Positions 54,282-62,957 of a stretch of DNA of 64,000 nt are shown one piece after another (position 1 is the stretch's first letter; every line of letters starts with the position of its first letter). Position numbers and translations under genes: made by a program. This DNA is from Variovorax sp. N23 (GTDB lineage: Bacteria; Pseudomonadota; Gammaproteobacteria; Burkholderiales; Burkholderiaceae_C). The DNA lies in NCBI RefSeq assembly GCF_025486315.1, contig NZ_JAOOPY010000001.1, forward strand, positions 1 through 64,000. The letters run 5' to 3'. The notes below the pieces were generated by a model. The model did not search any database and was not told the origin of the DNA. It was given only the letters and a program-made list of their open reading frames with translations.

Positions 54282-55457
54282 ATGAAAAGCAAGAACCTCA
54301 TCGTCTTCCTGATCGCCGCCGTCGCGCTGCTCGCGCTGCCGCTGCTGCTGCAGACCCAGGGCAATGCCTGGGTGCGCATCGTCGACATCGCGTTGCTCTA
54401 CGTGCTGCTGGCCCTGGGCCTGAACATCGTGGTCGGCTACGCCGGCCTGCTCGACCTGGGCTACGTGGCCTTCTTCGCCATCGGCGCCTACTTGTACGCG
54501 CTGCTCGGCTCGCCGCACCTGACCGAGACCTTCCCGGCCATCAAGGCGATGTTCCCGGGCGGCCTGCATGCGCCGCTGCTGATCGTGATCCCGCTGGCGC
54601 TGGTGCTGGCCGGCGTGTTCGGCGTGATGCTCGGCGCGCCGACGTTGCGCCTGCGCGGCGACTACCTGGCGATCGTGACGCTGGGCTTCGGCGAGATCAT
54701 CCGCGTGTTCCTGAACACGCTCGACCACCCGGTGAACATCACCAACGGTCCCAAGGGGCTGGACGCCATCGATCCGGTGCACTTCTGGGGCCTGAACCTC
54801 GGCCGGCCGCTCAAGCTGGGCGACTACACGATCTCGTCGGTGTCGCTGTACTACTACCTGTTCCTGGCGCTGGTGATCGTCACGGTGATCATCTCGCACC
54901 GCCTGCAGCTCTCGCGCATCGGCCGCGCCTGGATGGCGATCCGCGAGGACGAGATCGCCGCGAAGGCCATGGGCATCAACACCCGCAACATGAAGCTCTT
55001 GGCCTTCGGCATGGGCGCCAGCTTCGGCGGCGTGTCGGGTGCGATGTTCGCGTCCTTCCAGAGCTTCGTGTCGCCCGAGTCCTTCAGCCTGATGGAGTCG
55101 GTGATGATCGTCGCGATGGTGGTGCTGGGCGGCATCGGCCATCTGCCGGGGGTGATTCTGGGCGCGGTGCTGCTCGCCGCATTGCCCGAAGTGCTGCGCT
55201 ACGTGGCCGGTCCGCTGCAGTCGATGACGGATGGCCGGCTCGATGCATCCATCCTGCGGCAACTGTTCATCGCACTCGCGATGATCGTGATCATGCTGGT
55301 GCGTCCGCGCGGTCTGTGGCCATCGCCGGAGCATGGCAAGTCGCTGCGCCGCAAGGGCGACGCCACGCCCATGACGCCGATCGAGGCATCGGGTGTCGAC
55401 AGCCCCGCCGACGAAGTGCCGGGCTCGCCCTCGCGCCCCATGTCGATCAACCCCTGA
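54282..55457 (+). CDS. livM: Branched-chain amino acid ABC transporter permease LivM
   Basis: The 391-residue protein has about ten membrane segments with GLNIVVGYAGLLDLGYVAFF, LRLRGDYLAIVTLGFGEI and GRAWMAIREDEIAAKAMGIN, diagnostic of LivM. A hydrophilic C-terminal tail of about 40 residues follows the last helix. It follows livH after 13 bases. Confidence 0.94.
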   Translation: MKSKNLIVFLIAAVALLALPLLLQTQGNAWVRIVDIALLYVLLALGLNIVVGYAGLLDLGYVAFFAIGAYLYALLGSPHLTETFPAIKAMFPGGLHAPLLIVIPLALVLAGVFGVMLGAPTLRLRGDYLAIVTLGFGEIIRVFLNTLDHPVNITNGPKGLDAIDPVHFWGLNLGRPLKLGDYTISSVSLYYYLFLALVIVTVIISHRLQLSRIGRAWMAIREDEIAAKAMGINTRNMKLLAFGMGASFGGVSGAMFASFQSFVSPESFSLMESVMIVAMVVLGGIGHLPGVILGAVLLAALPEVLRYVAGPLQSMTDGRLDASILRQLFIALAMIVIMLVRPRGLWPSPEHGKSLRRKGDATPMTPIEASGVDSPADEVPGSPSRPMSINP

Positions 55458-55477
55458 AACGGATGGAACCCCAGACC

Positions 55478-56248
55478 ATGACTGACACCATCCTCGAAGT
55501 CCGCGGCATCTCCAAACGTTTCGGCGGGCTGCAAGCCCTGTCGGACGTCGGCATCAAGATCCAGCGCGGCCAGGTCTATGGCCTGATCGGCCCCAACGGC
55601 GCCGGCAAGACCACCTTCTTCAACGTGATCACCGGCCTTTACACGCCCGACAGCGGCACCTTCGAGCTGGCGGGCAAGCCCTACCAGCCGACGGCGGTGC
55701 ACGAAGTGGCCAAGGCCGGCATCGCGCGCACCTTCCAGAACATCCGGCTCTTCGCGGACATGACCGCGCTGGAGAACGTGATGGTCGGGCGCCACGTGCG
55801 CACGCATTCGGGCGTGATCGGCGCCATGCTGCGCACCAGCGGCTTCAAGGCCGAGGAGGCCGCCATCGCCGAGCGTGCGCACGAACTGCTCGACTACGTC
55901 GGCATCGGCAAGTTCGCCGACTACAAGGCCCGCACGCTGAGCTACGGCGACCAGCGCCGCCTCGAAATTGCACGCGCCCTGGCCACCGACCCGCAGCTCA
56001 TCGCGCTGGACGAACCGGCTGCCGGCATGAACGCGACCGAGAAGGTCATGCTGCGCGAACTCATCAGCCAAATCCGCAAGGACAACCGCACCATCCTTCT
56101 GATCGAGCACGACGTGAAGCTGGTGATGGGCCTGTGCGACCGCCTCACGGTGCTCGACTACGGCAAGCAGATCGCCGAGGGCACGCCCGCGGAAGTTCAA
56201 AAAAATGAGAAGGTGATCGAGGCCTACCTCGGCACCGGAGGACACTGA
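55478..56248 (+). CDS. livG: Branched-chain amino acid ABC transporter ATPase LivG
   Basis: The 256-residue ATPase has Walker A GPNGAGKTTFFN, signature LSYGDQRRLEIARALA and Walker B LIALDEPAAGMN, with the FQNIRLF segment of the LivG branch. Of two in-frame starts, 55478 matches the family better than 55463. livF follows after one base. Confidence 0.94.
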   Translation: MTDTILEVRGISKRFGGLQALSDVGIKIQRGQVYGLIGPNGAGKTTFFNVITGLYTPDSGTFELAGKPYQPTAVHEVAKAGIARTFQNIRLFADMTALENVMVGRHVRTHSGVIGAMLRTSGFKAEEAAIAERAHELLDYVGIGKFADYKARTLSYGDQRRLEIARALATDPQLIALDEPAAGMNATEKVMLRELISQIRKDNRTILLIEHDVKLVMGLCDRLTVLDYGKQIAEGTPAEVQKNEKVIEAYLGTGGH

Positions 56249-56249
56249 G

Positions 56250-57011
56250 ATGAGCGAAACGATCACCGCCACGGCACCTGCATCCACCGGCGCGACCGGC
56301 AAGACCCTGCTGAAGGTCACCGGCCTGAAGGTCGCCTACGGCGGCATCCAGGCCGTCAAGGGCGTGGACTTCGAGGTGCGCGAGGGCGAGCTGGTGTCGC
56401 TCATCGGCTCCAACGGCGCCGGCAAGACGACCACGATGAAGGCCATCACCGGCACGCTGCCCTTCGTCGACGGCGACATCCAGTTCCTCGGCCGCAGCAT
56501 CAAAGGCCGCGGCGCCTGGGACCTGGTGGGCGAAGGCCTGGTAATGGTGCCCGAGGGCCGCGGCGTCTTCACGCGCATGACCATCACCGAGAACCTGCAG
56601 ATCGGCGCGTACATCCGCAACGACAAGGGCGGCATCGCGGCGGACATCGAGCGCATGTTCACCATCTTCCCGCGCCTGAAGGAACGCAAGGACCAGCTGG
56701 CCGGCACGATGTCGGGCGGCGAGCAGCAGATGCTCGCCATGGGCCGTGCGCTGATGGCGCAGCCCAAGGTGCTGCTGCTCGACGAGCCCTCGATGGGCCT
56801 GTCGCCCATCATGGTCGACAAGATCTTCGAGGTGGTGAAGAACGTCTACGACCAGGGCGTGACCGTGCTGCTGGTCGAGCAGAACGCCAGCCGCGCGCTG
56901 CAGATCGCCGACCGCGGCTACGTCATGGAGTCGGGGCTGATCACCATGACGGGCGATGCGAAGGTCATGCTCAATGACCCCAAGGTCCGCGCCGCCTATC
57001 TGGGCGAATGA
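56250..57011 (+). CDS. livF: Branched-chain amino acid ABC transporter ATPase LivF
   Basis: The 253-residue ATPase has Walker A GSNGAGKTTTMKA, the LivF-type LVMVPEGRGVFTRMTITENL, signature MSGGEQQMLAMGRALM and Walker B VLLLDEPSMGLSPIMV. It completes the LivHMGF importer. No LivK/J binding protein is encoded beside the set. Its stop lies within the following terminator. Confidence 0.94.
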   Translation: MSETITATAPASTGATGKTLLKVTGLKVAYGGIQAVKGVDFEVREGELVSLIGSNGAGKTTTMKAITGTLPFVDGDIQFLGRSIKGRGAWDLVGEGLVMVPEGRGVFTRMTITENLQIGAYIRNDKGGIAADIERMFTIFPRLKERKDQLAGTMSGGEQQMLAMGRALMAQPKVLLLDEPSMGLSPIMVDKIFEVVKNVYDQGVTVLLVEQNASRALQIADRGYVMESGLITMTGDAKVMLNDPKVRAAYLGE

Positions 57012-57036
57012 AAAAGCCGCCTCCGGGCGGCTTTTT
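57011..57036. terminator. Bidirectional terminator between livF and the convergent Bug gene
   Basis: AAAAAGCCGCC pairs with GGCGGCTTTTT across a four-base loop; A and T runs on the two sides allow use on both strands. Confidence 0.9.
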
Positions 57037-57056
57037 CGATAGTGCGGGGTGCGCCG

Positions 57057-58034
57057 TCAGTCCACCTTTGCGCCCGTGGCCTTCACGACTTTCTCGTACT
57101 TCGCCAGCTCGCTCTTCATGAACGCGCCGAACTGCTCGGGCGTGTTCGCGACCGGCTCCGCCAGCAGGTTGGCGAAGCGCGCCTTCGTCTCCGGCGCGTT
57201 CAGCGCCGCGACGAAGGCCTGGTTCAGCTTGGCGACCACGTCGTGAGGCGTGCCGGCCGGCGCGACCAGGCCCCACCAGGTGTCGATCGCGAAGCCCTTG
57301 AGGGTGGCGGCCACGGGCGGGACGCCGGGCAGGGCGCTGCTGGGCTGCGCGGTGGTCACGGCGATGGCCTTGAGCTTGCCCGAGCGGATGTTCGGTGCCG
57401 CGGTGGCGAGGTTGTCGAAGTTGAAGTCGACCTGGCCCGACAGCAGCGCGAGCTGGGCCGGGTTGCCGCCGTTGTAGGGGATGTGCACCGCGAAGATGCC
57501 GGCCTGCTGCTTGAACATCTCGCCGGCCAGGTGCCCGGCGCTGCCGTTGCCGCCGCTGCCGTAGTTCAGCTTGCCGGGGTTGGCCTTGGCGTAGGCGATG
57601 AGTTCGGGCAGCGTGCTGATCTTCAGGCGCTGCGCGGTCTCGGTGTTCATCACCAGCACGTTCGGCACGCGGACCATCTGCGTGATGGGCGCGAAGTCGG
57701 TGGCCGCGTTGAAGGGCATCTTGCTGTAGAGCCACGGGTTGACCGCATTCGTGGCCGTGGCCGCGATGCCGATGGTCAGGCCGTCCGGCGCGGCCTTGGC
57801 CACGGCGTCGGCGCCGATGTTGCCGCCGGCGCCCGGCTTGTTGTCGATGATCACGGTGCCCAGCGAATCCTTGACGCGCTCGGCCACGATGCGCGCCGTG
57901 ACGTCGATCGGGCCGCCCGCGGCGTAGGGGACGATCAGTCGGATCGGGCGATGCTGCGCCAGGGCGGGCGCTGTGCTGAGGACGGCGAGGGTGGCGGTGG
58001 CCAGCGAGGCCAGGAGGAAGTGTCTCGTCTTCAT
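57057..58034 (-). CDS. Bug-family periplasmic substrate-binding protein
   Basis: The 325-residue protein from the ATG at 58034 has a signal peptide ending PALAQ (about residue 26) and Bug motifs RPIRLIVPYAAGGPIDVTAR, IDNKPGAGGNIGADAV and HIPYNGGNPAQ. Partner TctAB genes are not adjacent. It reads toward the terminator shared with livF, and away from a flavin reductase gene that lies 43 bases upstream on the same strand, so the two may be co-transcribed. Confidence 0.92.
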   Translation of the reverse strand: MKTRHFLLASLATATLAVLSTAPALAQHRPIRLIVPYAAGGPIDVTARIVAERVKDSLGTVIIDNKPGAGGNIGADAVAKAAPDGLTIGIAATATNAVNPWLYSKMPFNAATDFAPITQMVRVPNVLVMNTETAQRLKISTLPELIAYAKANPGKLNYGSGGNGSAGHLAGEMFKQQAGIFAVHIPYNGGNPAQLALLSGQVDFNFDNLATAAPNIRSGKLKAIAVTTAQPSSALPGVPPVAATLKGFAIDTWWGLVAPAGTPHDVVAKLNQAFVAALNAPETKARFANLLAEPVANTPEQFGAFMKSELAKYEKVVKATGAKVD

Positions 58035-58077
58035 TGTCGTGGGCCGTTGCCGGCGTTGCTGCAAAGGAAGGGGAAGC

Positions 58078-59142
58078 TCAGGGCAGGGCCTTGTCGGCTT
58101 CGGTGGTGAAGGCGTCCGCGTAGAACTCGTCTTCGGGCAGGCCGGCTTCGGCCACGTAGTCGCGCCTGGCCGAGTCGACCACGATCGGCGCGCCGCAGGC
58201 ATACACCTGGTGGCCCGACAGGTCGGCGAAGTCCTCGAGCACGGCGCGGTGGACGAAGCCGGTGCGGCCGGTCCAGTTGTCTTCCGGCACCGCGTTGGAC
58301 ACCACCGGCACGTAGCTCAGATTCGGCATCTCGGCCGTCTGCGTGCGCAGCCAGCTGTCCATGTACAGGTCTTCGGGCCGGCGCCCGCCCCAGTACACGG
58401 TGGCGGGCCGCTCGATGGCTTTGAATTTCATGTGCTCGATGAGCGCCTTGATCGGTGCGAAGCCGGTGCCCGAGGCGAGCATCACGATCGGCTTGTCGGA
58501 ATCCTCGCGCAGGAAGAAGCTGCCGTACGGCCCTTCGATGCGCAGGATTTCCTTTTCCTTCATCGCGCCGAAGACGTGGTCGGTGAACTTGCCGCCGGGC
58601 AGGTGGCGGATGTGCAGTTCGATGCCGGTGCCCGGCTCCAGCAGCGTATGCGGCGCGTTGGCCATCGAGTAGCTGCGGCGCGCGCCGTCGCGCAGGATGA
58701 ATTCGACGTACTGGCCGGCATGGAACTGCAGCGGCTCGCCGGCCGGCAGTTGCAGGCGGACCATCATCACGTCGTGCGACAGCTTGGACAGCGCCAGCAC
58801 GCGTGCGGGCATCTTGCGGATCGGGAAGGCGCCCAGCTCGGTCACCTGGCGCGACTCGAGCATCACGTCGCTGGTCGCCGTCGCGCAGCAGGTCAGCACG
58901 AAACCGGCGAGTTCTTCTTCGGCACTCAGCGCCTTGCTCTGGTGCGGGCCGTGGGTGACTTCGCCCGAGAGCTTGCGGCACTTGCAGGAGCCGCAGGCGC
59001 CGTCCTTGCAGCCATAGGGCAGGCCGATGCCCTGGCGGATGCCGGCAGCGAGGATGGTCTCGTCGCCCTGGGCGGTGAACTGGCGACCACTGGGCTCGAC
59101 GGTGATCTGGAAGCCGGCTTCGTGCGGGGGGGCGCTCGTCAT
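58078..59142 (-). CDS. 2Fe-2S ferredoxin - FAD/NAD reductase (CDP-6-deoxy-glucoseen reductase-like)
   Basis: The 354-residue protein joins an N-terminal plant-type ferredoxin domain with the cluster cysteines in YGCKDGACGSCKC and a later Cys (FVLTCCA) to an FNR-like module: FAD motif RRSYSMANAP and NAD motif MLASGTGFAPIKALIEH, ending YACGAPIVVDSARRDY. It passes electrons from NAD(P)H to a partner oxygenase or other acceptor. In Burkholderiales this gene is often annotated as CDP-6-deoxy-delta-3,4-glucoseen reductase; the true partner is not in the window. Confidence 0.9.
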   Translation of the reverse strand: MTSAPPHEAGFQITVEPSGRQFTAQGDETILAAGIRQGIGLPYGCKDGACGSCKCRKLSGEVTHGPHQSKALSAEEELAGFVLTCCATATSDVMLESRQVTELGAFPIRKMPARVLALSKLSHDVMMVRLQLPAGEPLQFHAGQYVEFILRDGARRSYSMANAPHTLLEPGTGIELHIRHLPGGKFTDHVFGAMKEKEILRIEGPYGSFFLREDSDKPIVMLASGTGFAPIKALIEHMKFKAIERPATVYWGGRRPEDLYMDSWLRTQTAEMPNLSYVPVVSNAVPEDNWTGRTGFVHRAVLEDFADLSGHQVYACGAPIVVDSARRDYVAEAGLPEDEFYADAFTTEADKALP

Positions 59143-59182
59143 GGGTATTCTTCGGGTTCGTCTCAGCAGGGAACCCACGATT

Positions 59183-60112
59183 TTGCCCTCAATCCACAAC
59201 CCTTCCGGCGCGCTGCCCGCGCGCTTCCGGCGGCAGCGCGTGCTGATCGTCGGTTGCGGCGACGTCGGCCTGCGTGCGGCGTCGCTTCTGCGGGGCCGGG
59301 TGCAGGTGCTCGCGCTGACCTCGTCGCCCGAGCGCGTGAGCGCCCTGCGCGCGGCCGGCGTGCGTCCGCTGGTGGCCGATCTCGATGCGCCGCAGAGCCT
59401 GCGCCGGCTGGCCGGCCTGGCCGACCGGGTGCTGCATCTGGCGCCGCCGGCCAACGTCGAAGGCGCCCGCTGGTGGCACGACGCGCGCACCACCGCCCTG
59501 GTGCGGGCGCTGCGCCAGCGCTCGCTGCCGGCCGCGCTGGTCTACGGCTCGACCAGCGGCGTCTATGGCGACTGCGGTGGGGCGCGCATCGACGAGACGC
59601 GCGCCGTCCGCCCCCACACGCCGCGGGCGCACCGGCGCGTCGACGCCGAGCGCGCCGTGCGCTGGCTCGGGCGGGCCGGCGTGGCGACGCGCATCCTGCG
59701 CATCCCCGGCATCTATGCGCCCGACCGTCCGGGCGGCACGCCGCACGAGCGGCTGCGCAAGGGCACGCCGGTGCTGCGCAGCGAGGACGACGTCTACACC
59801 AGCCACATCCACGCCGACGACCTGGCGCGCATCTGCGTGGCGGCGCTCTGGCGCGGCGGCACGCAGCGCGTCTTCCATGCCAGCGACGACACCGCGCTGA
59901 AGATGGGCGACTACATCGACCTGGCGGCCGATCTGTACGGCATGCCGCGCCCGCCACGCATCGCACGCGACGCCGCGCAGGCGCAGCTGCCCGTGTCGCT
60001 ACTGAGCTTCATGGGCGAGTCGCGTCGGCTCGACAACGGCCGGCTCAAAAAGGAGCTGCGCGTGCGCCTGCGCCATCCGACCGTCGCGACCGGATTGCGG
60101 CCCGCGTCTTGA
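59183..60112 (+). CDS. NAD-dependent epimerase/dehydratase-like (extended SDR) protein
   Basis: The Rossmann motif VLIVGCGDVGLRAA appears about 20 residues from a TTG at 59183, which I take as the probable start; an ATG at 59141 would add 14 residues and overlap the divergent start. The remaining features (YGSTSGVYGDCGG, RILRIPGIYAPDRPGG, HIHADDLARI) are those of the YeeZ-type NAD-dependent epimerase group. Substrate unknown. Confidence 0.82.
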   Translation: MPSIHNPSGALPARFRRQRVLIVGCGDVGLRAASLLRGRVQVLALTSSPERVSALRAAGVRPLVADLDAPQSLRRLAGLADRVLHLAPPANVEGARWWHDARTTALVRALRQRSLPAALVYGSTSGVYGDCGGARIDETRAVRPHTPRAHRRVDAERAVRWLGRAGVATRILRIPGIYAPDRPGGTPHERLRKGTPVLRSEDDVYTSHIHADDLARICVAALWRGGTQRVFHASDDTALKMGDYIDLAADLYGMPRPPRIARDAAQAQLPVSLLSFMGESRRLDNGRLKKELRVRLRHPTVATGLRPAS

Positions 60113-60180
60113 GCGCGGCGGCAGACATAATCCCCCTCGGACGTTTGGTAAAGAACGTCAAAGATTTTCCTGCCCACCGT

Positions 60181-61434
60181 ATGCCCACGACGCAACTTTC
60201 CGTCTATTTCTTCCTGCAGATCGCTGTGATCATCACGGTCTGCCAGCTCGTGGGCCGCCTGGCGCAGAAGCTCGGGCAGCCGCAGGTGGTGGGCGAGATG
60301 ATCGCCGGCGTCACGCTGGGCCCGTCGCTGCTGGGTCTGTTCTTTCCCGAGGTCCAGCGTGCGCTGTTCCCGAAGGAGACGCTGGGCATGCTCTACGTCG
60401 GCGGGCAGCTGGGCGTGGGCATGTACATGTTCCTCGTGGGCACCGAGTTCCGCGCCGATCACTTCAAGAGCCGCTTCCGCAGTGCCGTCTCGGTGTCGGC
60501 GGCCGGCATCGTCGTGCCCTTCGTGCTGGCCTTCGCGCTGATCCCCTGGCTGCTCACCATTCCGGGGCTGTTCTCGGCCAAGGCGAAGCCGCTGGAGGCG
60601 GCGCTGTTCCTGGGGGCCGCGATCGCGATCACCGCCTTCCCGATGCTCGCGCGCATCATTCACGAGCGCGGCCTGGCCGGCACCTCGCTCGGCACGCTGG
60701 CGCTCACCGCCGGCGCGGTCGACGACGCCGCCGCCTGGTGCATCCTGGCGATCGTGCTGGCGAGCTTCGGCGGCCACTGGGGTGGCGCCTACGCCGCAAT
60801 CGGCGGCGGCATCGCCTATGCGCTGTTCATGGTCTTCATCGGTTCGCGGCTGCTCAGGCGGCTGGCCCGCCACGTGCGCCCAGACGCACCCCTGAGCGCC
60901 ACGATGCTGGCCACCGTGCTGGTCCTGTTCGCGCTGAGCGCCTTCGCCATGGACGCGATCGGCATCCACGCGGTGTTCGGCGGCTTCCTGCTGGGCGCGG
61001 TGCTGCCGCGCGGCGCACTCACCGAGAAGCTGCGCGCGCAGCTGCAGCCCTTCGTGGTGGTCTTCCTGTTGCCGATGTTTTTCATCTATTCAGGCCTCAA
61101 CACCCGCCTGGGTGTGCTGCTGGACCCGGGCATCCTGCTGGCGGCGGTGGCGATCCTCGCGGCCTCGTTCTGCGGCAAGGGCATCGCCTGCTGGGCGGCG
61201 GCGCGCGCCTCCGGCGAAAGCCACCGCGACGCGATGGCCATCGGTTCGCTGATGAACGCGCGCGGCCTGATGGAGCTCATCATCATCAACATCGGCCTGC
61301 AGGCCGGTGTCATCGAACCGGGGTTGTTCTCGATCCTGGTCCTCATGGCGATCCTCAGCACCCTGATGGCGACGCCTTTGTTCAACTGGGTGACGCGCGT
61401 GCCCAAGGCCGCCGCGGTGCGGGCCCCTGTCTGA
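60181..61434 (+). CDS. CPA2-family cation:proton antiporter (KefB/NapA-like)
   Basis: The 417-residue protein from ATG 60181 has about 12-13 membrane segments and family motifs LGQPQVVGEMIAGVTLGPS, GAVDDAAAWCILA and IGSLMNARGLMELIIINIGLQ. It exchanges Na+ or K+ for protons. It lacks the C-terminal TrkA-N domain of KefB/C. Long in-frame sequence upstream is not part of it. Confidence 0.92.
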   Translation: MPTTQLSVYFFLQIAVIITVCQLVGRLAQKLGQPQVVGEMIAGVTLGPSLLGLFFPEVQRALFPKETLGMLYVGGQLGVGMYMFLVGTEFRADHFKSRFRSAVSVSAAGIVVPFVLAFALIPWLLTIPGLFSAKAKPLEAALFLGAAIAITAFPMLARIIHERGLAGTSLGTLALTAGAVDDAAAWCILAIVLASFGGHWGGAYAAIGGGIAYALFMVFIGSRLLRRLARHVRPDAPLSATMLATVLVLFALSAFAMDAIGIHAVFGGFLLGAVLPRGALTEKLRAQLQPFVVVFLLPMFFIYSGLNTRLGVLLDPGILLAAVAILAASFCGKGIACWAAARASGESHRDAMAIGSLMNARGLMELIIINIGLQAGVIEPGLFSILVLMAILSTLMATPLFNWVTRVPKAAAVRAPV

Positions 61435-61448
61435 GCCGATAAGCAACC

Positions 61449-62927
61449 ATGTCCCAGCTGACCGATTTCGAGTCCATGTTCGACCTGGCGCCGGTGTCGC
61501 TGTGGGTGGAGGACTTCAGCGCCGTGCGCAGGATCTTCGAGTGCTGGCGCGCCGAGGGTGTCGAAGACCTGATCGCCCATCTGCGGGCCGACCCGTCGCG
61601 CGTGGGCGAGTGCATGTCGTCGATCCAGGTGCTGAAGGTCAACCAGACCACGCTCGACCTCTTCGGCGCTGCGGACCACGCGGCCCTGGTCGCCGGCCTC
61701 GGCCAGATCTTCAGCGGCGACATGGCCGAGCTGATGACCCATGAGCTGAACCAGCTCTGGCAGGGCAAGCTGCTCTACGAGAACACCACGGTCAACTACA
61801 CGCTCGACGGCCGCCGGCTCGACGTGCAACTGCGCGTGCGCATCCTGCCGGGCCACGAAGCCAGCTGGGAGCGCGTGTTGGTGTCGCTCGACGACATCAC
61901 CCTGCGGATGAAGGCGGTGCGCGAACGCGAGCAGAGCGCGCGGTACGCCACGGGGCTGTTCGAGCATTCGCCGGTGTCGCTGTGGGTCGAGGACTTCAGC
62001 GCGGTCAAGAAGCTGCTCGACGACATCCGCCAGCGCGGTATCACCGACTTCAACACCTTCCTCAAGGTCCATCCGGAATTCGTCACCCGCTGCATCGAGG
62101 AGATCCGGGTGATCGACGTCAATCGCGAGACGCTGCGCATGTTCGCAGCCGACGACCGCCGCATGCTGCTCGAGAACATCCCGCGCATCTTCCGCGACGA
62201 GATGCGGGACTCCTTCGCCGAGCAACTGCAGGACCTGTGGGCCGGCAAGACGCTGCAGCACCGGGAGGTGACCAACTACTCGCTCAACGGCGAGCTGATC
62301 AACATCCACATGCAGTTCGCCGTGCTCGAGGCGCACCTGCACGACTGGAGCATGGTGCTCGTGTCGCTGATGGACATCACGGCACGCAAGAAGGCCGAGG
62401 CCTACCTCGAGTACCTGGGCAAGCACGACGTGCTGACGCAGCTGCGCAACCGCACCTTCTACACCGAGGAACTCAACCGCCTCAACCGCAAGGGGCCGTG
62501 GCCGGTGTCGGTGCTGCTGATCGACCTCAATGGCCTCAAGCAGGTGAACGACGAGGAGGGCCATGCGGTCGGCGACGCGCTGCTGCGTCGTGTCGGCGAA
62601 GTGCTGGGCCAGGCGGTCGAGAGCCCGGCCTGGCCGGCGCGCGTCGGTGGCGACGAGTTCGCCGTGCTGATGCCCGCCACCGACGAGCGCGGCGCCGAGA
62701 CGGTGCGCGAGCGCATCCTGTCGATGGTCGACCTTAACAACCAGTTCTACGCCGGCCGCAGCGGCCACGTGCTGAGCCTGGCCATCGGCATCGCGACGTG
62801 CGAAGTGGGCGAGCCGCTGGAGACCGCCCTGATGCGCGCCGACAAGGCGATGTACCGCGACAAGGCGTTGCACTACGAGACCCACGTGAAGCGCCGCGTC
62901 GACGACGCACCGGCCCCGCCTGTCTGA
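61449..62927 (+). CDS. Diguanylate cyclase with two tandem, duplicated PAS-like domains
   Basis: The 492-residue protein carries two copies of a sensory domain (about 8-158 and 172-317), each beginning with PVSLWVEDFSAV and ending in a (V)LVSLxDIT segment. A GGDEF domain follows (about 330-480) with intact GGDEF and LTQLRNRTFY. The RxxD product-inhibition site is absent. It makes cyclic di-GMP in response to an unknown signal. It starts 14 bases after the antiporter gene. Confidence 0.92.
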   Translation: MSQLTDFESMFDLAPVSLWVEDFSAVRRIFECWRAEGVEDLIAHLRADPSRVGECMSSIQVLKVNQTTLDLFGAADHAALVAGLGQIFSGDMAELMTHELNQLWQGKLLYENTTVNYTLDGRRLDVQLRVRILPGHEASWERVLVSLDDITLRMKAVREREQSARYATGLFEHSPVSLWVEDFSAVKKLLDDIRQRGITDFNTFLKVHPEFVTRCIEEIRVIDVNRETLRMFAADDRRMLLENIPRIFRDEMRDSFAEQLQDLWAGKTLQHREVTNYSLNGELINIHMQFAVLEAHLHDWSMVLVSLMDITARKKAEAYLEYLGKHDVLTQLRNRTFYTEELNRLNRKGPWPVSVLLIDLNGLKQVNDEEGHAVGDALLRRVGEVLGQAVESPAWPARVGGDEFAVLMPATDERGAETVRERILSMVDLNNQFYAGRSGHVLSLAIGIATCEVGEPLETALMRADKAMYRDKALHYETHVKRRVDDAPAPPV

Positions 62928-62957
62928 TTCGACGATTCCATCGTGCCGACCCCTTCC

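Noticed and set aside
57973..60180. Long in-frame N-terminal extension of the antiporter gene
   Set aside because: The upstream part crosses three other genes and is not antiporter-like; the start at 60181 matches the family.
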